64,000 bases of DNA from Vallitaleaceae bacterium (GTDB lineage: Bacteria; Bacillota; Clostridia; Lachnospirales; Vallitaleaceae): contig JANQFZ010000058.1 in assembly GCA_028277605.1 (NCBI GenBank), positions 24,597-88,596 on the forward strand, read 5' to 3'. The stretch's first letter is position 1. Each line of letters starts with the position of its first letter. Below the pieces are notes generated by a model. The model was not told the DNA's origin. It did no database searches and saw only the letters and a list, made by a program, of their open reading frames with translations. Made by a program: the position numbers and the translations under genes. Of this stretch, positions 45,530-53,892 are shown in pieces.

Positions 45530-45734
45530 CTATAACAACTCCTTAACCAACCATTAATTATGAGTATGTCCATCTTGTAAAATCCCATGCTTATTCACAA
45601 GTTTATGGAATAATAATTATACCAAAAATCACTTCATTATAATAGTATGAGATAATTATTATAAGCTCATAATTATCTATGATTACGAATGATTGCGTTC
45701 TACTCATACTTTTGGTCTATCATTACATTAATGA

Positions 45735-45790
45735 AAAATAATAACCTACTTAGATACTATGTAGAATGCTACAAGTATTTGTAGGTTATT
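45735..45790 (-). terminator. Terminator after the UBA-like membrane protein
   Basis: AATAACCTAC (45740-45749) and GTAGGTTATT (45781-45790) form a perfect ten-base stem, followed on the minus strand by TATTTTT. The 31-base loop can form a second short stem. It separates the upstream gene from the two-component system. Confidence 0.65.
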
Positions 45791-45814
45791 TATAACTCTA
45801 CATATTCATTTCAA

Positions 45815-46372
45815 CTAATCAATGGTTATTTCATTGAAGCCATCTTCATCTTCTTTGACATCCTTATTTTCATTCTCTACTTCTGTTTCTTTTCTATGAC
45901 TGTCAATATCTAAATCAAAATCATCAACAGTTTGCTTAACTTTTTGAGCAGTAGCTTTAGCAAATTCTGTTACATCTAATGTATTTCCTTCCTTTTTACC
46001 AAATCTAATCTTATATCCTAGTACTATAATAAGAATAAATCCAAAAACAGCTAAATGAAAAGCAAAAATAACGGATAGTATAGTAAAATTAATAGAGAAG
46101 TTTAGAATTGTATCTTCACCATCTTTAATAATTAATCTATTTTCATTGCCTTTTTTAAACCAGTACTTTATTGAGTTAAATATGGAATCTTCATCTGTCT
46201 GCTGCTGCTGATTATTACAATTGCTATTCAATTTGCCTTCTTTTTCAAGCTCTACAATAGCCTTTACCATATCACCATCATATTTTTCAAGTATTTCTTT
46301 TGCTTCTTCATATGTAACATTTGCCATACTACGCAGTTTTTCAATCTGTTCAAAAGATATGTTCACATTCAT
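45815..46372 (-). CDS. UBA-like domain membrane protein (DUF4342-like)
   Basis: 185 residues. The N-terminal 45 residues look like a UBA/TS-N three-helix domain (SFEQIEKLRSMANVTYEEAK, then ILEKYDGDMVKAIVELEKEG); a Gln-rich linker leads to a basic, amphipathic segment and one membrane helix at about 95-118, with a very acidic C-terminal tail. This resembles clostridial DUF4342 proteins of unknown role. GTG at 46366 has better spacing to GGGAGG than the ATG at 46372. The UBA-like domain could bind nascent chains or other proteins; that is an inference. Confidence 0.7.
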   Translation of the reverse strand: MNVNISFEQIEKLRSMANVTYEEAKEILEKYDGDMVKAIVELEKEGKLNSNCNNQQQQTDEDSIFNSIKYWFKKGNENRLIIKDGEDTILNFSINFTILSVIFAFHLAVFGFILIIVLGYKIRFGKKEGNTLDVTEFAKATAQKVKQTVDDFDLDIDSHRKETEVENENKDVKEDEDGFNEITID

Positions 46373-46454
46373 TCCTCCCTTCAGCTTATGTTATAAGCAT
46401 ACATGATAAGGATTAATAAACACTTAAGCAAAAATTAAAACTTCATTAAAAATA

Positions 46455-46486
46455 ATTAAATATAGAAGAGGGTCAATAAACCCTCT
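46455..46486 (-). terminator. Possible terminator of sspH
   Basis: AGAGGGT and ACCCTCT form a seven-base stem with a six-base loop eight bases beyond the sspH stop; the following minus-strand sequence is T-rich but interrupted. Confidence 0.5.
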
Positions 46487-46493
46487 AATACTA

Positions 46494-46673
46494 TTAATCC
46501 TCTGATAACTCAACCGGATCAACAACTGTATCTTTTAGACCTTCTTGAAGTCCTTTTATTTCAATTGTCCCCTCTTCATGATTAATCGTTTTAATCCATA
46601 TCGGCATTCCATTATAATTAACATCAATCACCCCTTTTGATTCAAATATCTCTTGAGCTCTTTTTAAATCCAT
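46494..46673 (-). CDS. sspH: Small acid-soluble spore protein, SspH type
   Basis: A 59-codon frame, short enough to be missed by length cut-offs. The protein opens MDLKRAQEIFESKG, continues VIDVNYNGMPIWIKTI and ends in an acidic stretch, fitting the H-type small acid-soluble proteins (opening xxxRAxEIxES, then VxYNGxPxxI). These are made in the forespore and found in the spore core. An ideal AAGGAGG is six bases ahead of the ATG. The CotJB-like coat gene is divergent 215 bases away. Its presence is one of the best arguments that this organism forms endospores. Confidence 0.88.
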   Translation of the reverse strand: MDLKRAQEIFESKGVIDVNYNGMPIWIKTINHEEGTIEIKGLQEGLKDTVVDPVELSED

Positions 46674-46887
46674 TGTATACCTCCTTTTTCATGCGTTCTC
46701 TATGCATTATATTCTTATTATGTATAGCCTCAACATGTACTATTCATAAAAAAATTTAATAGTACAGGCGTTAGATAACACATCTGACTTTTCAAGTTCA
46801 TATGATATGATTGAAGAATCATTTAGGACTATAGATGTAGCAACTATGTTATTAACTAAAAAAAGGCACTGCTATGGAGGCATGTAA

Positions 46888-47145
46888 ATGATTAATAAAT
46901 ATAAGCTGATGAGAGAGCTTCAAGAATTGGAATTTGATGAACTTGATTTAACCCTATACTTAAACAACTACTCTAATTGTAAGCAAACCGATGATAACGA
47001 ATTAACAAAAGCTTTTTCTGAAAAAAACCGTATGTATGAAATTAGTGATACTCCTACTGCCTATTTTGGATGCACACCAAGTAAATATCCTTGGGAGTGG
47101 CTGAAACAGCTATGGCCATGGGAGTATGAAGAAGATTCCTTTTAA
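46888..47145 (+). CDS. CotJB-like spore coat protein
   Basis: 85 residues of the CotJB family: helical start LMRELQELEFDELDLTLYL, then the diagnostic end with TAYFGCTPSKYPWEWLKQ and WPWEYEE. In Bacillus CotJB is encoded with CotJA and CotJC and assembles in the inner coat; here neither partner is adjacent. TATGGAGGC precedes the ATG. Expression in the mother cell under sigma-E is expected from the family; only a weak sigma-E-like match was seen upstream, so it is not listed. Confidence 0.82.
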   Translation: MINKYKLMRELQELEFDELDLTLYLNNYSNCKQTDDNELTKAFSEKNRMYEISDTPTAYFGCTPSKYPWEWLKQLWPWEYEEDSF

Positions 47146-47172
47146 AATCTTAGATCATGCCATTTTTTCTGT

Positions 47173-47202
47173 AGAGCTTGCTGAACTGCAAGCTTTATTT
47201 GT
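47173..47202 (+). terminator. Terminator of the cotJB-like gene
   Basis: AGCTTGC, loop TGAACT, GCAAGCT, then TTATTT, 28 bases after the stop codon. Confidence 0.65.
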
Positions 47203-47279
47203 ATAAAAACGTATATCATCAATGTAACCAATTCAACTTGCTACCAATCTAATGCAATCCTATTAATTATTTCATAAAC

Positions 47280-47316
47280 AATAATAAAGACCCTTAAATC
47301 AAACGCTCAAGGGTCT
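47280..47316 (-). terminator. Terminator of the glycine cleavage operon
   Basis: On the minus strand AGACCCTT and AAGGGTCT form an eight-base stem around a 13-base loop, followed by TTATTATT, about 37 bases beyond the gcvPB stop. Confidence 0.7.
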
Positions 47317-47352
47317 CATAATCAAATCAATATATAGTATATCTCCTTATGC

Positions 47353-48801
47353 TCACTTCCATCTTAATTTTGGTTCCCTTGCTGCTTTGACCTCATCTAG
47401 TCTTCTTACAGGTGTATGATGAGGCGCTGTTTTTAATTGTACAGGATTAGTTTTAGCCTCTTCACTGATTTTAATCAATGCTTCTATAAAACCATCAAGC
47501 GTTTCCTTGCTTTCTGTTTCAGTAGGCTCTATCATCAATGCACTATCTATAATCAAGGGAAAATAAATAGTTGGCGGATGATAACCATAGTCAATGAGTC
47601 TTTTTGCAACATCAAGGGTTGTTATATGATGTTCATTCTCACCTAAGCCTGCAAGAACAAATTCATGCTTACAGCAGTTATCTATAGGAAGTATATAGTG
47701 ATTTTTTAACTTTTCCTTCATATAGTTAGCATTTAAAACAGCATATTGGCTGGCTTTTTTAAGATTTTTTCCCATTGTAAGTATATAGGCATAGGCTTTT
47801 ATCATGACGCCAAAATTACCATAAAAGCTCTTAACCATTCCTATTGAGTTTTCTTCATCATAATTCAAATCATAGTGACCTTCTATTTCAACAATCCTTG
47901 GAACAGGTAAAAATTTCTCCAATGCTTTCGTAACGCCAATAGGACCGCTGCCCGGTCCACCACCACCATGAGGTGTTGAAAAAGTTTTGTGCAGATTTAA
48001 ATGCACAATATCAAAACCCATATCTCCTGGTCGTGTAATTCCAAGATTAGCGTTCATGTTAGCTCCATCACAATACAGTAAACCACCTGCATCATGGACT
48101 AGCCTTTCAATTTCAATAATATCCTTTTCAAATAATCCAAGGGTGTTTGGATTGGTCAGCATCAAACCTGCTGTGTTCTCATCCATCATAGCTTTTAATG
48201 CTTCACAATCTATCGTGCCATTATCGTTTGATTTAATTTCAACAGACTTATAGCCAGCCATAGACGCACTTGCTGGATTGGTACCATGAGCAGAATCTGG
48301 TATGATTATTTTATTTCTATGACCTTCTCCCCTAGCTTGCTGCCATGCTTTTATAAGCATAAGTCCTGCTAACTCACCTTGAGATCCAGCTGAGGGTTGA
48401 AGACTGACTTTATACATTCCTGTAATTTCTTCTAACAGATTTTGCAGCTCATACATCAGTTTTAATGCACCTTGAACCGTTGAAGTTGGTTGCAGAGGAT
48501 GTAATGTTGTAAATCCATCTAAGGAAGCTAAGTCTTCATTTACTTTAGGATTATACTTCATGGTGCAGGAACCTAAAGGGTAAAATCCAGTATCAACCCC
48601 ATAGTTCTTATTAGACAATAAGGTGTAATGCCTAACCACATCCAATTCACTTACCTCTGGTAATAAAGCATCTTCTTTTCTAAGATACTTTTCAGCGATG
48701 ACTTCATCTATAGCACTATCATCCACATCATTTTCAGGGAGAGAATAACTCATTCTAGTTGGCTTAGACAGTTCAAAAATTAGTTGGTTATAATCATTCA
48801 T
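47353..48801 (-). CDS. gcvPB: Glycine dehydrogenase (decarboxylating) subunit 2
   Basis: 482 residues, the PLP-carrying half of the two-subunit P protein, which decarboxylates glycine and passes aminomethyl to lipoyl-GcvH. The PLP lysine is in LNLHKTFSTPHGGGGPG. PSAGSQGELAGL and DSAHGTNPASA are family hallmarks. The start overlaps the gcvPA stop by four bases (ATGA), with GGAGGGG upstream, so the subunits are made in a coupled way. Last gene of the operon; a terminator follows. Confidence 0.97.
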   Translation of the reverse strand: MNDYNQLIFELSKPTRMSYSLPENDVDDSAIDEVIAEKYLRKEDALLPEVSELDVVRHYTLLSNKNYGVDTGFYPLGSCTMKYNPKVNEDLASLDGFTTLHPLQPTSTVQGALKLMYELQNLLEEITGMYKVSLQPSAGSQGELAGLMLIKAWQQARGEGHRNKIIIPDSAHGTNPASASMAGYKSVEIKSNDNGTIDCEALKAMMDENTAGLMLTNPNTLGLFEKDIIEIERLVHDAGGLLYCDGANMNANLGITRPGDMGFDIVHLNLHKTFSTPHGGGGPGSGPIGVTKALEKFLPVPRIVEIEGHYDLNYDEENSIGMVKSFYGNFGVMIKAYAYILTMGKNLKKASQYAVLNANYMKEKLKNHYILPIDNCCKHEFVLAGLGENEHHITTLDVAKRLIDYGYHPPTIYFPLIIDSALMIEPTETESKETLDGFIEALIKISEEAKTNPVQLKTAPHHTPVRRLDEVKAAREPKLRWK

Positions 48802-50141
48802 TTTATCCCCTCCAATTCACGTACTAGGTGATCAATTTCTGACCTTGTTCTCTTCTCAGTTACACAGAATAAAAGACACTGTTCATATCTGTCATACGTA
48901 TCCCCTAGATCATAACCGCCAAGTATTCCCTTATTAAGCAGTTTATCATTTACTGTACGGCTATCCACCGTTGTTTTAACTACAAATTCTTTAAAAAAGG
49001 GTTTATCAAAGACCATTTGATAGTCAGGTAAGGCTTGGATATGTTTTGCAGCATAGTGACTCTTTTGAACGCATAACTGAGCCACTTTTTTTAGACCCTG
49101 TCTGCCCATTGTTGTTAAGTAAACTGCTGCCATTAACGCATTGAGTGCCTGATTGGATGTGATGTTAGAAGTTGCTTTCTCTCTTCTTATATGTTGTTCT
49201 CTTGCTTGTAAAGTTAAAACAAAAGCTCTTTTATTCTCTATATCACTTGTCTCTCCAACCACTCTGCCTGGTAATTTTCTCATAAGCTTTTTGGTACAGC
49301 TAATAAAACCAAGATAAGGTCCCCCATAAGAAAGTGTATTGCCTAAAGACTGCCCTTCACCTACAACAATATCAGCACCGTACTCACTAGGGCTTTTTAA
49401 TAGAGCCAATGATATTGGGTCAACACTCATAATCAGTAGTCCTTTATGACCATGTACCCATGACTCTATATCGCTCATATCCTCTATTAACCCAAAAAAG
49501 TTTGGACTTTGAATGATAACGGCTGCTGTGTCTTTGTTAACGGCTTGCTTTAAATGAGATAAATCTGTTGTTCCTTGATACTCATCAATTTCAATCATAT
49601 TTAAACCCTTATAGGTTAAGTACGTTTTTAAAACCTTTCTAGTCATTGGATGAACCGTCTTGGACACAATAATAGTCTTTCTCCTTGTACTTGCATGTGC
49701 CATAAAAGCAGCCTCAGCACAAGCAGTTGCACCATCATATAAAGAAGCATTAGAAACGTCCATACCTGTTAGTTGACAAATCATTGTCTGATATTCATAT
49801 ATAACTTGCAATGTCCCTTGACTTAACTCTGGCTGATAGGGTGTATATGCAGTAGAGAATTCAGATCGGGAAGCTAAATGCTTGATAACACTTGGAATAT
49901 AATGATCATAAACCCCTGCACCTAGAAAACAAGTTAAATCTTCTGTTCCTAGATTCATTGCTGCTAACTGCTTTACCTTCTTCTTTAGCTCTAATTCAGA
50001 TAACCCATTATCTATGTTGAGATCTCTATTTAGACGCACTTGCTTAGGAATATCATCAAATAAATCTCCTACTGATTGAACTTCAATAGTTCTTAGCATC
50101 TCCTGAATATCCTGTTCTGTATGAGGTGAATATGGATGCAT
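48798..50141 (-). CDS. gcvPA: Glycine dehydrogenase (decarboxylating) subunit 1
   Basis: 447 residues of the non-PLP-lysine half of the P protein. It opens YSPHTEQDIQEML and shows FLGAGVYDHYIPS, YQPELSQGTLQVIYEYQT and GEGQSLGNTLSYGGPYLG, all typical of GcvPA. It lies 41 bases behind gcvH and overlaps gcvPB by four bases. The split P protein is the usual form in Firmicutes, archaea and Thermus. Confidence 0.97.
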   Translation of the reverse strand: MHPYSPHTEQDIQEMLRTIEVQSVGDLFDDIPKQVRLNRDLNIDNGLSELELKKKVKQLAAMNLGTEDLTCFLGAGVYDHYIPSVIKHLASRSEFSTAYTPYQPELSQGTLQVIYEYQTMICQLTGMDVSNASLYDGATACAEAAFMAHASTRRKTIIVSKTVHPMTRKVLKTYLTYKGLNMIEIDEYQGTTDLSHLKQAVNKDTAAVIIQSPNFFGLIEDMSDIESWVHGHKGLLIMSVDPISLALLKSPSEYGADIVVGEGQSLGNTLSYGGPYLGFISCTKKLMRKLPGRVVGETSDIENKRAFVLTLQAREQHIRREKATSNITSNQALNALMAAVYLTTMGRQGLKKVAQLCVQKSHYAAKHIQALPDYQMVFDKPFFKEFVVKTTVDSRTVNDKLLNKGILGGYDLGDTYDRYEQCLLFCVTEKRTRSEIDHLVRELEGIK

Positions 50142-50182
50142 GGCTACCCCTCCATTCTTATTGTAATTCTTTTCTATAACCG

Positions 50183-50557
50183 TTATTTACAAAATGTTTC
50201 GTACTCTTCACCCGTCATTAATTCTTTCAACTGTTCCTTATCCTTTAATTGAATACCAATGATCCAGTTAGCATAGGCATCTTCATTAAGACTTTCAGGT
50301 TCTTCCTCAAGTGTATTGTTGATTTGTGTAACAACACCGTCAACTGGCATATAAATATCCGAAGCTGTCTTAACCGATTCAATTACGCTAAAGCAACTAC
50401 CCTTATCAAAAAACTCTTCTAGCTCAGGTATTTCGACATAAACAATATCACCCATAGATTTCTGAGCATAGTCCGTGATACCAATATAAGCCTTCTCCCC
50501 TTCCATACGTAGCCATTCATGATTTTTCGTATAATAGTAATCAGCCATTACCTTCAT
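50183..50557 (-). CDS. gcvH: Glycine cleavage system H protein
   Basis: Lipoyl carrier of 124 residues that shuttles the aminomethyl group between P, T and L proteins. The lipoylated lysine is in VIESVKTASDIYMP. KNHEWLRMEGEKAYIGITDYA opens the hybrid-motif fold. ATG at 50557 has GGAGGG seven bases ahead; a second ATG three codons on is possible. It starts 11 bases after gcvT. The L protein (dihydrolipoamide dehydrogenase) and a lipoate ligase are not encoded in the window. Confidence 0.97.
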   Translation of the reverse strand: MKVMADYYYTKNHEWLRMEGEKAYIGITDYAQKSMGDIVYVEIPELEEFFDKGSCFSVIESVKTASDIYMPVDGVVTQINNTLEEEPESLNEDAYANWIIGIQLKDKEQLKELMTGEEYETFCK

Positions 50558-50568
50558 AGCACGCCCTC

Positions 50569-51681
50569 CTAGGATTTTTTATACTTTTTATTATAAAATT
50601 TCTTGCTTATGACTTGAGCTTTTAACTTTCTTTTCCTAACCTGTATATAGAAAACTGTATCCAGTTTAGTATAGTTGATATCTATCATAGCTAATCCAAT
50701 GCTCTTATTAAGCGATGGAGATTGATAGCCAGTGGTAACAAAACCTATGACTTCATCTTTTTCGTTAAAAATAGGATAACCGTGCCTAGCTATTCCTTTA
50801 TCCAACAGCTCAAAACCAACGATACGTCTTTTTAAGCCTTCTTTTTTTTGTTTAAGCAATGCTTTCTGACCAATAAAATTATCTTTATCTAGTTTAACAA
50901 AATACCCCAACCCAGCTTCTAATGGTGATATGTCCTTTGAAAGCTCTTGCCCATAAAGCGATAGTGCCGCTTCAAGCCTTAAAGTATCCCTACATCCTAA
51001 CCCAGCCGGCTTAAGCCCTAAGGCTGCACCTTTTTCTAATAGGAGCTGCCATAATCTTGATATGGAACAATTATCAGTAAAGATTTCGAATCCATCTTCT
51101 CCTGTATATCCAGTTCTAGAAACCAAGCAATCTATGCCTTGTATCAGCACATGATTTTTAAATTGAAAGAAACCAATATCCTTTAACTTCTCATCTGTAA
51201 GCTCTTGCAGGATTTGTTCTGCCATAGGTCCTTGGAGCGCCAGCTCTGAAAGCTCATCACTTAGATTAGATATCATCACATGGTAGGAACTGGCTTGTTG
51301 CTGTATCCATTCAACGTCTTTTTCTATATTACTTGCATTGATGACCAATAAGTAATGAGTAGAACTAAATTTATACACAAGCAGATCATCAACAACACCC
51401 CCATATTCATAACACATCAAAGTATAGAGCACGTCATTATTACTCATTTTAGCAATATCGTTTGTTATCAGGTATTGTATAAAGGCTTGCGCATCTTCGC
51501 CGATAACCTTGACCTCACCCATATGACTGACATCAAACAGCCCAGCAGCCTGACGAACTGCCATATGTTCTTGAACAATGCCTTCAAATTGTACAGGAAG
51601 CTCCCATCCAAAGAACTCAATCAATTTTCCATCGTGGGCTGAATAACACTCATGCAATGGCGTTGTTTTTAGTTTATTCAT
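50569..51681 (-). CDS. gcvT: Glycine cleavage system T protein (aminomethyltransferase)
   Basis: 370 residues; transfers the methylene group from aminomethyl-GcvH to tetrahydrofolate, releasing ammonia. Recognisable are TPLHECYSAHDGKLIEFFGW at the start, GLFDVSHMGE, RTGYTGEDGFEIF and GLKPAGLGCRDTLRLEA. Full length for the family. First gene of the operon, with AAAGGAGGG ahead of ATG. A terminator and a tandem glycine riboswitch lie in its leader, so expression should rise with glycine. Confidence 0.97.
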   Translation of the reverse strand: MNKLKTTPLHECYSAHDGKLIEFFGWELPVQFEGIVQEHMAVRQAAGLFDVSHMGEVKVIGEDAQAFIQYLITNDIAKMSNNDVLYTLMCYEYGGVVDDLLVYKFSSTHYLLVINASNIEKDVEWIQQQASSYHVMISNLSDELSELALQGPMAEQILQELTDEKLKDIGFFQFKNHVLIQGIDCLVSRTGYTGEDGFEIFTDNCSISRLWQLLLEKGAALGLKPAGLGCRDTLRLEAALSLYGQELSKDISPLEAGLGYFVKLDKDNFIGQKALLKQKKEGLKRRIVGFELLDKGIARHGYPIFNEKDEVIGFVTTGYQSPSLNKSIGLAMIDINYTKLDTVFYIQVRKRKLKAQVISKKFYNKKYKKS

Positions 51682-51758
51682 ACCATCCCTCCTTTAAGAC
51701 TTATAATATAATCCTGTTTATCTAATCCATTAACTATAGATATTTTATTATAATGATA

Positions 51759-51810
51759 CAAAAACTAAGAGGATAAGATGACATGTAAAAACCATGCCCT
51801 CCTATCCTCT
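51759..51810 (-). terminator. Riboswitch-controlled terminator ahead of gcvT
   Basis: On the minus strand AGAGGATA and TATCCTCT pair, continued inward by GAGGGCATG with CATGTCATC (one mismatch, one G-U), and the stem is followed by AGTTTTTG. It is the expression platform after the second glycine aptamer and lies about 78 bases ahead of gcvT. Confidence 0.8.
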
Positions 51811-52022
51811 GTTTTTTTACCTGAGAGATTCTATTACCTATAGTAATATTGCTCCTTCGGTGCCGTATCCTATCAATTTTCGTACGAAAACCAACGGATT
51901 ACAGCTTTCCAGAAGTTCTATCCAACAGCGATCCTTTTGCCTGAAAGCTTCTATAAAATACTGGGAGTACTTTATATTTCTTCTTCGGCTACCATGTCAA
52001 TGGTATCTCTCGCCGTCTTCAT
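51811..52022 (-). ncRNA. Tandem glycine riboswitch
   Basis: The minus-strand leader shows two glycine aptamers in a row. The first has CGAGAGATACC, GGTAGCCGAAG and CTTTCAGGCAAAAGGA; after the short linker with CTTCTGGAAAGC the second has GGCACCGAAGGAGCAA and ATCTCTCAGGTAAA. These are the conserved cores of the gcvT RNA class. Glycine binding is expected to prevent formation of the terminator just downstream, switching the cleavage operon on. The first aptamer departs slightly from consensus (GAAGAAGAAA for GAAGGAGCAA). Confidence 0.93.
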
Positions 52023-52330
52023 TTAGAATCATATTTAATTGTAATGACTAGCATTATTTAACTTCTATTCCATCATATGATATGTATAACAAAAAAGCAA
52101 TACCTTTTGAACAAGAGATTTTAATATCAAAATGTATTCTTTAAAATAACCCTATGACTTACTATTTCTATCTCTATTATATGATGATATTCTCTGTACT
52201 TCAAGGTATTTATTATAATATAATTGATTTAATATCTATCCTATTAAGCTACCATACCAAAGAACATACCTCTGATATCAAAGAGCTAATGGTGCTGACA
52301 AATCAGCCACATACCCGTCCCCTACTATGT
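52023..52330. other. Intergenic region between the gcv leader and the HPr gene
   Basis: About 300 bases holding the unrecognised gcv promoter and the end of the PTS operon transcript. A plus-strand open frame here overlaps the HPr end and has no ribosome-binding site. No clear hairpin terminator for the PTS operon was found. Confidence 0.4.
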
Positions 52331-52588
52331 TTATTTCAATGTTTCTTCTATTGCTTTTATAGCCATTTCTTCATCTACACCATCCGATTCAAATACTATC
52401 TCTTCGCCTTTTGAAGCACCAAGTGACATGATGGATAGAATACTTTTAGGTTGATAGATTTTACTTATATCTCCTTTTCTGTACATCTTTAAATCACATT
52501 TAAATTTTATAGATATTTTAGCAAGTTCAGTAGCAGGTCTTGCATGTAAACCTTCACTTGAAGTAATTGTAATCGTCTTTTTTATCAT
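52331..52588 (-). CDS. HPr-family phosphocarrier protein
   Basis: 85 residues; carries phosphate from enzyme I to the IIA domains of the PTS. His15 is in SEGLHARPATELA, and the regulatory Ser site is in QPKSILSIMSLGA, here residue 49 instead of 46 because of a three-residue insertion ahead of it. ATG at 52588 is chosen, with GGAGGC eight bases ahead; the longer open frame reaching back into the dehydrogenase gene is not credible. It is the last gene of the mannitol-type operon, 29 bases behind the dehydrogenase, so it seems to be a dedicated HPr. Confidence 0.9.
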   Translation of the reverse strand: MIKKTITITSSEGLHARPATELAKISIKFKCDLKMYRKGDISKIYQPKSILSIMSLGASKGEEIVFESDGVDEEMAIKAIEETLK

Positions 52589-52617
52589 ACTATCTGCCTC
52601 CATATATGAAATCAATA

Positions 52618-53892
52618 TTAAAGAACGTGACCATATTTTTTCCCATGTTCTAATAAATATTTTTCTGCTTCTACATTCCATATTCCATCTGATTTAGATA
52701 CACACTCGTGCAAGCCTTTAAATAATGGGTCTGTTTTTCCTAATGCTTCAAAATCATCAATGGCAGTTAATGGCATGTCAATTGAAGTATATATTATCTT
52801 CTTGCCACCTGGAATCTTTGGTAGATTAAGAATGGTATGCGCTGCGCAATTAATGCCGCCTACATGTGTAATCATTACATTGGGATTAATGAGTCCTTTA
52901 GAAGACATATCAAGAGATTCAATCATGTCTTCAGCATTACCACCCGTGGATCCCATAATATGAGTGGGTGTATAATGAACATTATAAAAATTAACCTTAG
53001 CATTAAACTCTGTATTACTTGGACCTGCAAAAAAGTTCATGCAGCCATCTTTACCTAATATCTTATCACCTTCTTCAATAACAGAGGCTACGGGTGCATA
53101 AACAAATACATCATCATAACCACTACCCTCAGACAGCTTCATTAATGTATCTACAGCATTTTCAACCTTAGCTGTATTAATGTAGACTAAGGTAATCCCT
53201 TCCTTAGCTGCCTCTTCAACAGGGAAGAGCTTTTCTGCTCTAGCTAAACGGTCATCGTTAATATCTGTTACCACTAATACGCTTGGTCTTCTATCACAAT
53301 GAAGTGCATAGTCAATGGCACCAAGTCCCATAGGACCAGCACCAGCAAGCAGTGCCATCTTACCATTTTTTTTAGTCCCCATATAATGCACATATTTGCC
53401 TGTTTCTGTATGATAATTTGAATGAAAGCCACTAATCACACAAGACATTGGTTCTGATAAAGAGGCATTATAGAAGGCTTCTCCCTCATAATTAAGTAAA
53501 AATCCCAATTCCATGACTTCTTGAGGTATCACACAGTAGTTTGTTAGTCCACCAAAAAACTCAAAAGAATAGCCAGGTGCATAGGGACTTCCCTTATAAT
53601 TTAAAGCTGGTTGTAAAGCATATCGTTGTCCTGGCTTGAATTGATCCTTCCATTTAGCACCTACTTCCACGATATAGCCTGAAAATTCATGCCCCATAAT
53701 GGTAGGGTTCGTTGCAATATTTTCTGGAACACGTTTATGCTTCGTGCCTTGTATCACTGCTTTATAAGTCGACATACAGATGGAATTTGAGACAACGCTA
53801 ACTAAAATCTCATCGTCTTTAATTTTTGGAAGTTCTAATTCCTCCAATTTTAATGTATTGACATCATATAATCTTACTGCATTTGTTTTCAT
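52618..53892 (-). CDS. Zinc-type medium-chain dehydrogenase, L-sorbose-1-phosphate reductase-like
   Basis: 424 residues. GHEFSGYIVEVG and an Asp/Glu-rich start with SNSICMSTYKAVIQG, then GHEF, place it near SorE, which reduces L-sorbose 1-phosphate to glucitol 6-phosphate in Klebsiella. The cofactor site is ALLAGAGPMGLGAIDYAL. It overlaps the kinase gene by four bases. In this operon it should interconvert a hexitol phosphate and a ketose phosphate after PTS uptake; the exact sugar cannot be read. It takes the place of mtlD, which is missing. Confidence 0.82.
   Translation of the reverse strand: MKTNAVRLYDVNTLKLEELELPKIKDDEILVSVVSNSICMSTYKAVIQGTKHKRVPENIATNPTIMGHEFSGYIVEVGAKWKDQFKPGQRYALQPALNYKGSPYAPGYSFEFFGGLTNYCVIPQEVMELGFLLNYEGEAFYNASLSEPMSCVISGFHSNYHTETGKYVHYMGTKKNGKMALLAGAGPMGLGAIDYALHCDRRPSVLVVTDINDDRLARAEKLFPVEEAAKEGITLVYINTAKVENAVDTLMKLSEGSGYDDVFVYAPVASVIEEGDKILGKDGCMNFFAGPSNTEFNAKVNFYNVHYTPTHIMGSTGGNAEDMIESLDMSSKGLINPNVMITHVGGINCAAHTILNLPKIPGGKKIIYTSIDMPLTAIDDFEALGKTDPLFKGLHECVSKSDGIWNVEAEKYLLEHGKKYGHVL

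Noticed and set aside
46740..46887. Sigma-E-like promoter ahead of the CotJB-like gene
   Set aside because: Only a partial -35-like TTCATATG and no convincing -10 at the right spacing.
52589..52681. Upstream extension of the HPr frame
   Set aside because: It runs into the dehydrogenase gene in another frame, its residues do not look like HPr, and a strong ribosome-binding site marks the internal ATG at 52588.
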